Virus record (IMG/VR): IMGVR_UViG_3300034073_002357
Location: 1 to 31,982 of that record
DNA: 31,982 bases
From: a virus
Direction: 5' to 3' (one strand)
In this document: piece after piece, positions 29,116-31,982 of the stretch
Layout: each line of letters begins with the position of its first letter
How positions within the stretch are numbered: position 1 is the stretch's first letter
Notes under the pieces: generated by a model
Seen by the model: the letters and a program-made list of their open reading frames with translations, nothing else
Told to the model about the DNA's origin: nothing
Databases searched by the model: none
Translations under genes and position numbers: made by a program

Positions 29116-30551
29116 CATTGGAAGAGATGCTCGCATTGATCGACGCTCTCCTGAGCAACCCGGAAGCGACACCGGAAGAAATGGCACAAGTAGTACAGCA
29201 GATCCGTGAAGGCCTCGCAGCTCTAGTAGCAGAGGCCGGTGGCGATCAGACGCTAACGGAAGAAGCACTTTCAGCCGTAGCAGATGGCATTACGGCTATC
29301 GAAGAAAAGATGAATAAAGTCAATAATCAACGAGCCAAGGTTAAGGCATTTCTTGCTGATAACGCTCGTAAGGTTGCAGGCGACGTAAAGGCTAACAACA
29401 TCGGAGGAGCTGCATTGAATCAGCGTCAACAATCAACTGTACCTGCTGCTGCTTCGCGCGTGAAGTCTCGCGTGTACAATAGCAACGAGGACGCCTATAA
29501 AGTAGGTATGTTCTTCAAGGCTATCAGTGGCAAAGGTTCTGCAGAAGCTGAGAGTTGGCTCCGTGATCGGGGATTTGAGTTTAAGACTCTGACGAGCGCA
29601 AACAATTCATCAGCCGGTATTCTTGCTCCGGATGAACTTAACGACGCTATCATCAAGCTCCGAGCGCAATACGGTGTATCGACTCAGCTTGCACAAGTTA
29701 TCCCCACGAACCTTGAAACCTATCGTACCCGGAAGATTGTAAGTGGCAATGCAGCTTACGCAGTCGTAGAGGGTACTGCAGTACCTACGAGCGATCCGGT
29801 GTACAAGCACATCCAGCTTACGCCGAAATTGTGGGGAGCGCGTACACAGTATTATTCTACTTTGGGTGAAGACTCTATCATCAATCTGGTAGACGAGCTG
29901 ACCGAAGAGCATGGACGCGCTCACGCTGTCAAGCAAGACGAGGCTTATTTCAACGGCGACGGTACTTCTGCTTATGCCGGCATCCTAGGAGTAACGCAAG
30001 TATTCAAGAAGCTCGTTGAAGATAATTCCGGTACATGGACTGACGATGCAGATAAAGCGAAACTCGGAGGTGCGGTAGTAGCCTCTGGCACTTCGTGGTC
30101 TACGATTACGGATGACGATATCAGCAAATTGATTGCAGCAGTAGAAAATTATCCAGGTCAAAACTTGGTATTCACTTGCACGAATCAATTTTATTGGGAA
30201 GTGCTGCACACGCTCGCAATCAATGCAGGTGGTACACCGGGATCGGAAGTACTCAATGGTATCCGTACTCCGTTCTTCTATGGCTATCCAGTAGTGATTA
30301 ACAACGCTATGGCTAAAGTCACTGGTACGGATCAAGTGCCTCTGCTGTTCGGAGACTTCACGCAAGGTTCGATTATCGTAGACCGTCGTGGAGCCACGAT
30401 CGAAACAGATAAGAACATTAGTACGCAAGTCGAAGAGGTCGTCTCAACGATGCGCTACGATGTTCTGGTACACGACTTTGGCAACTACAACGCTACTGCT
30501 GCTAATCGCACACGTGGTGCTATCGCAGCTCTTATCACACAAAACAGCTAA
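29112..30551 (+). CDS. Major capsid protein (HK97 fold)
   Basis: The 479-residue protein has an N-terminal coiled, acidic delta domain (residues 1-~125, MTLEEMLALIDALLSNPEAT) that should be removed by the upstream protease, then an HK97-fold shell domain. Hallmarks are SSAGILAPDELNDAIIKLR, a QVIPTNLETY-KI strand, and EEHGRAHAVKQDEAYFNGDG in the spine helix. A C-terminal part with GSIIVDRRGATIETDKN follows. The order protease then capsid, overlapping by four bases, is standard. Confidence 0.95.
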   Translation: MTLEEMLALIDALLSNPEATPEEMAQVVQQIREGLAALVAEAGGDQTLTEEALSAVADGITAIEEKMNKVNNQRAKVKAFLADNARKVAGDVKANNIGGAALNQRQQSTVPAAASRVKSRVYNSNEDAYKVGMFFKAISGKGSAEAESWLRDRGFEFKTLTSANNSSAGILAPDELNDAIIKLRAQYGVSTQLAQVIPTNLETYRTRKIVSGNAAYAVVEGTAVPTSDPVYKHIQLTPKLWGARTQYYSTLGEDSIINLVDELTEEHGRAHAVKQDEAYFNGDGTSAYAGILGVTQVFKKLVEDNSGTWTDDADKAKLGGAVVASGTSWSTITDDDISKLIAAVENYPGQNLVFTCTNQFYWEVLHTLAINAGGTPGSEVLNGIRTPFFYGYPVVINNAMAKVTGTDQVPLLFGDFTQGSIIVDRRGATIETDKNISTQVEEVVSTMRYDVLVHDFGNYNATAANRTRGAIAALITQNS

Positions 30552-30564
30552 TGAAAGGACGATA

Positions 30565-31038
30565 ATGTTTGACCTGCAGAATGATAAAATCGTAAACGTT
30601 ATCCCTCCCGGAGCCGTCGTTGACAATGCTGCTTTCACAAGCACAGTCGTTGACACTGCTGGGTTTGATACGGTAGCGTTTGTCGTAAGCCTCGGAGCTA
30701 CCGACGCTGCACTTGCGACACTAAAGATTCAAGAGTCCGACACTAAAACTGATGCGACCACGCTGTCCTCTGGATCAGACGTAACCGGCCTTGTGTGGGG
30801 TACATCAACTGATCCCGATACCGGGACTACGTCGGCTCTGCCATCAGCCACTGATGACAATAAAGTCTTTGTGGCTTATGTCGATACGAAAGCACGTAAG
30901 CGTTATTTGCAATTGCAAGCCACAGCAGGTAACGGTACCACCGGAACCTACTTGAATGCAGTAGCAGTACTCGGACGTGCTGGACAAGGTGCATACGATG
31001 CAGAGACACGCGGACTCGGCTCCAACCTGATTGCATAA
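30565..31038 (+). CDS. Capsid-associated protein, possible decoration protein
   Basis: The start ATG 30565 lies behind AAAGGA. The 157-residue product is beta-rich, with Val/Thr/Ala-rich strands (VAFVVSLGATDAALATLKIQ), a Ser/Thr/Gly-rich middle and a Arg/Lys-containing strand (KARKRYLQLQ). It sits directly after the major capsid protein, where decoration proteins and head-tail components often lie. A role on the capsid surface is likely but unproven. A hairpin follows it. Confidence 0.5.
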   Translation: MFDLQNDKIVNVIPPGAVVDNAAFTSTVVDTAGFDTVAFVVSLGATDAALATLKIQESDTKTDATTLSSGSDVTGLVWGTSTDPDTGTTSALPSATDDNKVFVAYVDTKARKRYLQLQATAGNGTTGTYLNAVAVLGRAGQGAYDAETRGLGSNLIA

Positions 31039-31052
31039 TATTCGTATTCTGC

Positions 31053-31076
31053 CTACGGCCTCTACGGAGGCCGTGG
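31053..31076 (+). terminator. Hairpin after the capsid gene block
   Basis: CTACGGCCTC (31053-31062) pairs with GAGGCCGTGG (31067-31076), with one G-T pair and a TACG tetraloop. It has no T tract, comes right after the capsid-associated gene and just before the tail-fibre ribosome binding site GGAGAG. Like the hairpin after the major tail gene, it may raise mRNA stability or partly terminate. Confidence 0.6.
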
Positions 31077-31090
31077 AGAGGATACCACTT

Positions 31091-31982
31091 ATGGGGAACA
31101 TAATGAGCGATAAAATCCAAGTCACTGCTGACGGCCTTGCGATAACCAATGATGCAGGCAAGAAAGTAATCATCCGTACAAACCATTCTGCCACTTCAGA
31201 TCAGTACATCGATCTCCCGAGCAGTGGAGGTACGATCAGTACAGCAGAGAGCGCGACGGATACAGACGAGAAAACTAAGATTTCAAGTAACGATACCAGA
31301 GCCGATTATCTTGAAAACAAACTTGTAGCTGGATCGAATATCACCTTGACGACGAACAACGATGGTGGTAATGAAACGATCACGATCGCAAGTGCAGGTG
31401 GTGTCGATACAGATGAGAAAAGCAAAGTGTCTGCTAATGATACCACTGCAGGGTATTTGAACGGAAAGCTCGTAGCCGGCTCTGGCATTAGCTTTACAGA
31501 GAACAACAATGGTAGCGACGAAACACTAACCATCGCCAGCACGGTAACCGATCAACTTGTAAAGGCACGATCGAGCGACACGACAGCAAACTATCTTGCT
31601 TCGAAGTTGGCAGAGGGTACCGGCATTTCGTTTAACATTCTAAACAGTGGCGGTAACGAACTTATCAGCATTGCCAGCACAGTAACGAATACCGATCAAC
31701 TTGCAAAGGTTAGCAGCAACGATACAACAGCCGGGTATTTGAATGGCAAGCTAGTTGCCGGCTCCGGCATTACTCTTACTGAGGGCAGCGACGGCGGAAA
31801 CGAAACGCTAACCATTGCAGCAAGTGGGGGCGGTGGTGGTGCCGGTGGATTTACTTTTTATGATGTGACGCTAAGAGATTGCGAGAATACTTCTAGCTCT
31901 GTCAAAATCATCGAAACTACAATCCCAGCTAACACGTGGGAGGACGGGCAAGCCCTAACGCTTGACATTGCGTATGATATAT
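31091..31982 (+). CDS. Tail fibre, 5' part with tandem repeats (continues at window start)
   Basis: This is the start of the tail-fibre gene (ATG 31091, or 31103 giving MSDKIQVTADGLAI), open to the window end and continuing to 510 on the circle, total about 424 residues. After an N-terminal anchor it has four tandem repeats of about 47 residues (D-x-K-S-N-D-T-x-x-x-YL-x-x-K-LV-AG-x-x-I), then a Gly-rich hinge (SGGGGGAGGF) and the C-terminal tip domain. Such repeats build a trimeric beta-structured shaft in phage fibres. The gene is placed after the capsid genes and is likely to determine host range. Confidence 0.75.
   Translation, partial: MGNIMSDKIQVTADGLAITNDAGKKVIIRTNHSATSDQYIDLPSSGGTISTAESATDTDEKTKISSNDTRADYLENKLVAGSNITLTTNNDGGNETITIASAGGVDTDEKSKVSANDTTAGYLNGKLVAGSGISFTENNNGSDETLTIASTVTDQLVKARSSDTTANYLASKLAEGTGISFNILNSGGNELISIASTVTNTDQLAKVSSNDTTAGYLNGKLVAGSGITLTEGSDGGNETLTIAASGGGGGAGGFTFYDVTLRDCENTSSSVKIIETTIPANTWEDGQALTLDIAYDI
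31256..31825 (+). repeat. Four tandem shaft repeats within the tail-fibre gene
   Basis: About 570 bases encode four units of roughly 46-49 residues, each with NDT/SDT, a YL-x-x-KL segment, a G-x-x-I turn and a G-NE/DE-x-I/L-x-IAS end. Units 2 and 4 are closest (both contain AGYLNGKLVAGSGI). Confidence 0.8.
31856..31982 (+). repeat. 127-base exact repeat of the window start (circular assembly overlap)
   Basis: All 127 bases equal bases 1-127. A tail-fibre frame is open through the join, and 127 is a common assembler k-mer length, so this is most simply an overlap from a circular contig. Unique genome length is then 31855 bases. A real terminal redundancy of this exact length would be a coincidence. 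Confidence 0.85.

Noticed and set aside
29985-30428. Minus-strand open frame of 147 codons
   Set aside because: It is opposite the major capsid gene, whose identity is certain, and its composition is unnatural (Arg/Cys/Tyr-rich).
30388-30564. Longer N-terminus for the capsid-associated gene
   Set aside because: The frame is open upstream but overlaps the end of the major capsid gene; ATG 30565 has a good AAAGGA site.

Overview
The window is a complete genome of a tailed double-stranded DNA phage with siphovirus morphology, about 31.86 kb, assembled as a circle. The last 127 bases (31856-31982) repeat the first 127 exactly, and one tail-fibre reading frame runs uninterrupted across the join. 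The host is probably in or near the Bacteroidota: the SSB-like protein is of the DUF3127 type, which is largely confined to that phylum. Many genes still carry AAGGA/GGAG-like ribosome binding sites, so the exact host stays open. I see no integrase, repressor, tRNA, CRISPR array or insertion sequence, so a strictly lytic life style is the simplest reading.

Layout, read clockwise. At 22.2-24.5 kb a noncoding segment with inverted repeats and a DnaA box precedes a ParB-like protein, a TET/JBP-type 2-oxoglutarate/Fe(II) oxygenase and an FkbM-type methyltransferase, a likely DNA base modification cassette. At 24.5-31.0 kb lie the small and large terminase subunits, a portal fused to a MuF-like domain, a prohead protease, the HK97-fold major capsid protein and a possible decoration protein. 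A repeat-rich tail fibre then crosses the window ends (31.09 kb to 0.51 kb). It is followed by a small protein, a compact overlapping lysis cassette (two membrane proteins, a nested small frame and an amidase/peptidase-type endolysin), neck and tail-terminator genes, a family 2 glycosyltransferase, the major tail protein, tail assembly chaperones joined by a probable +1 frameshift, a 1324-residue tape measure protein, tail-tip and receptor-binding candidates, and a metallophosphoesterase at 13.4-14.3 kb. One small minus-strand gene (14.24-14.47 kb) ends convergently on it.

A 357-base noncoding segment (14473-14829) separates late from early genes and contains two tandem 104-base copies of a structured RNA whose outer helix shows compensatory changes. 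The early region (14.8-22.2 kb) begins with small accessory genes, two of them paralogous, separated by strong hairpins. It continues with a replication and recombination module: Gp157-like protein, a single-strand annealing candidate, a protein consisting of a DnaA domain IV-like fold, an SSB-like protein, a VRR-NUC nuclease, a winged-helix replication initiator with six 11-bp iterons inside its gene (lambda-like origin) and a RecA-fold ATPase. Except for one small gene, everything is on the plus strand with short overlaps, so a few long operons probably serve the whole genome.
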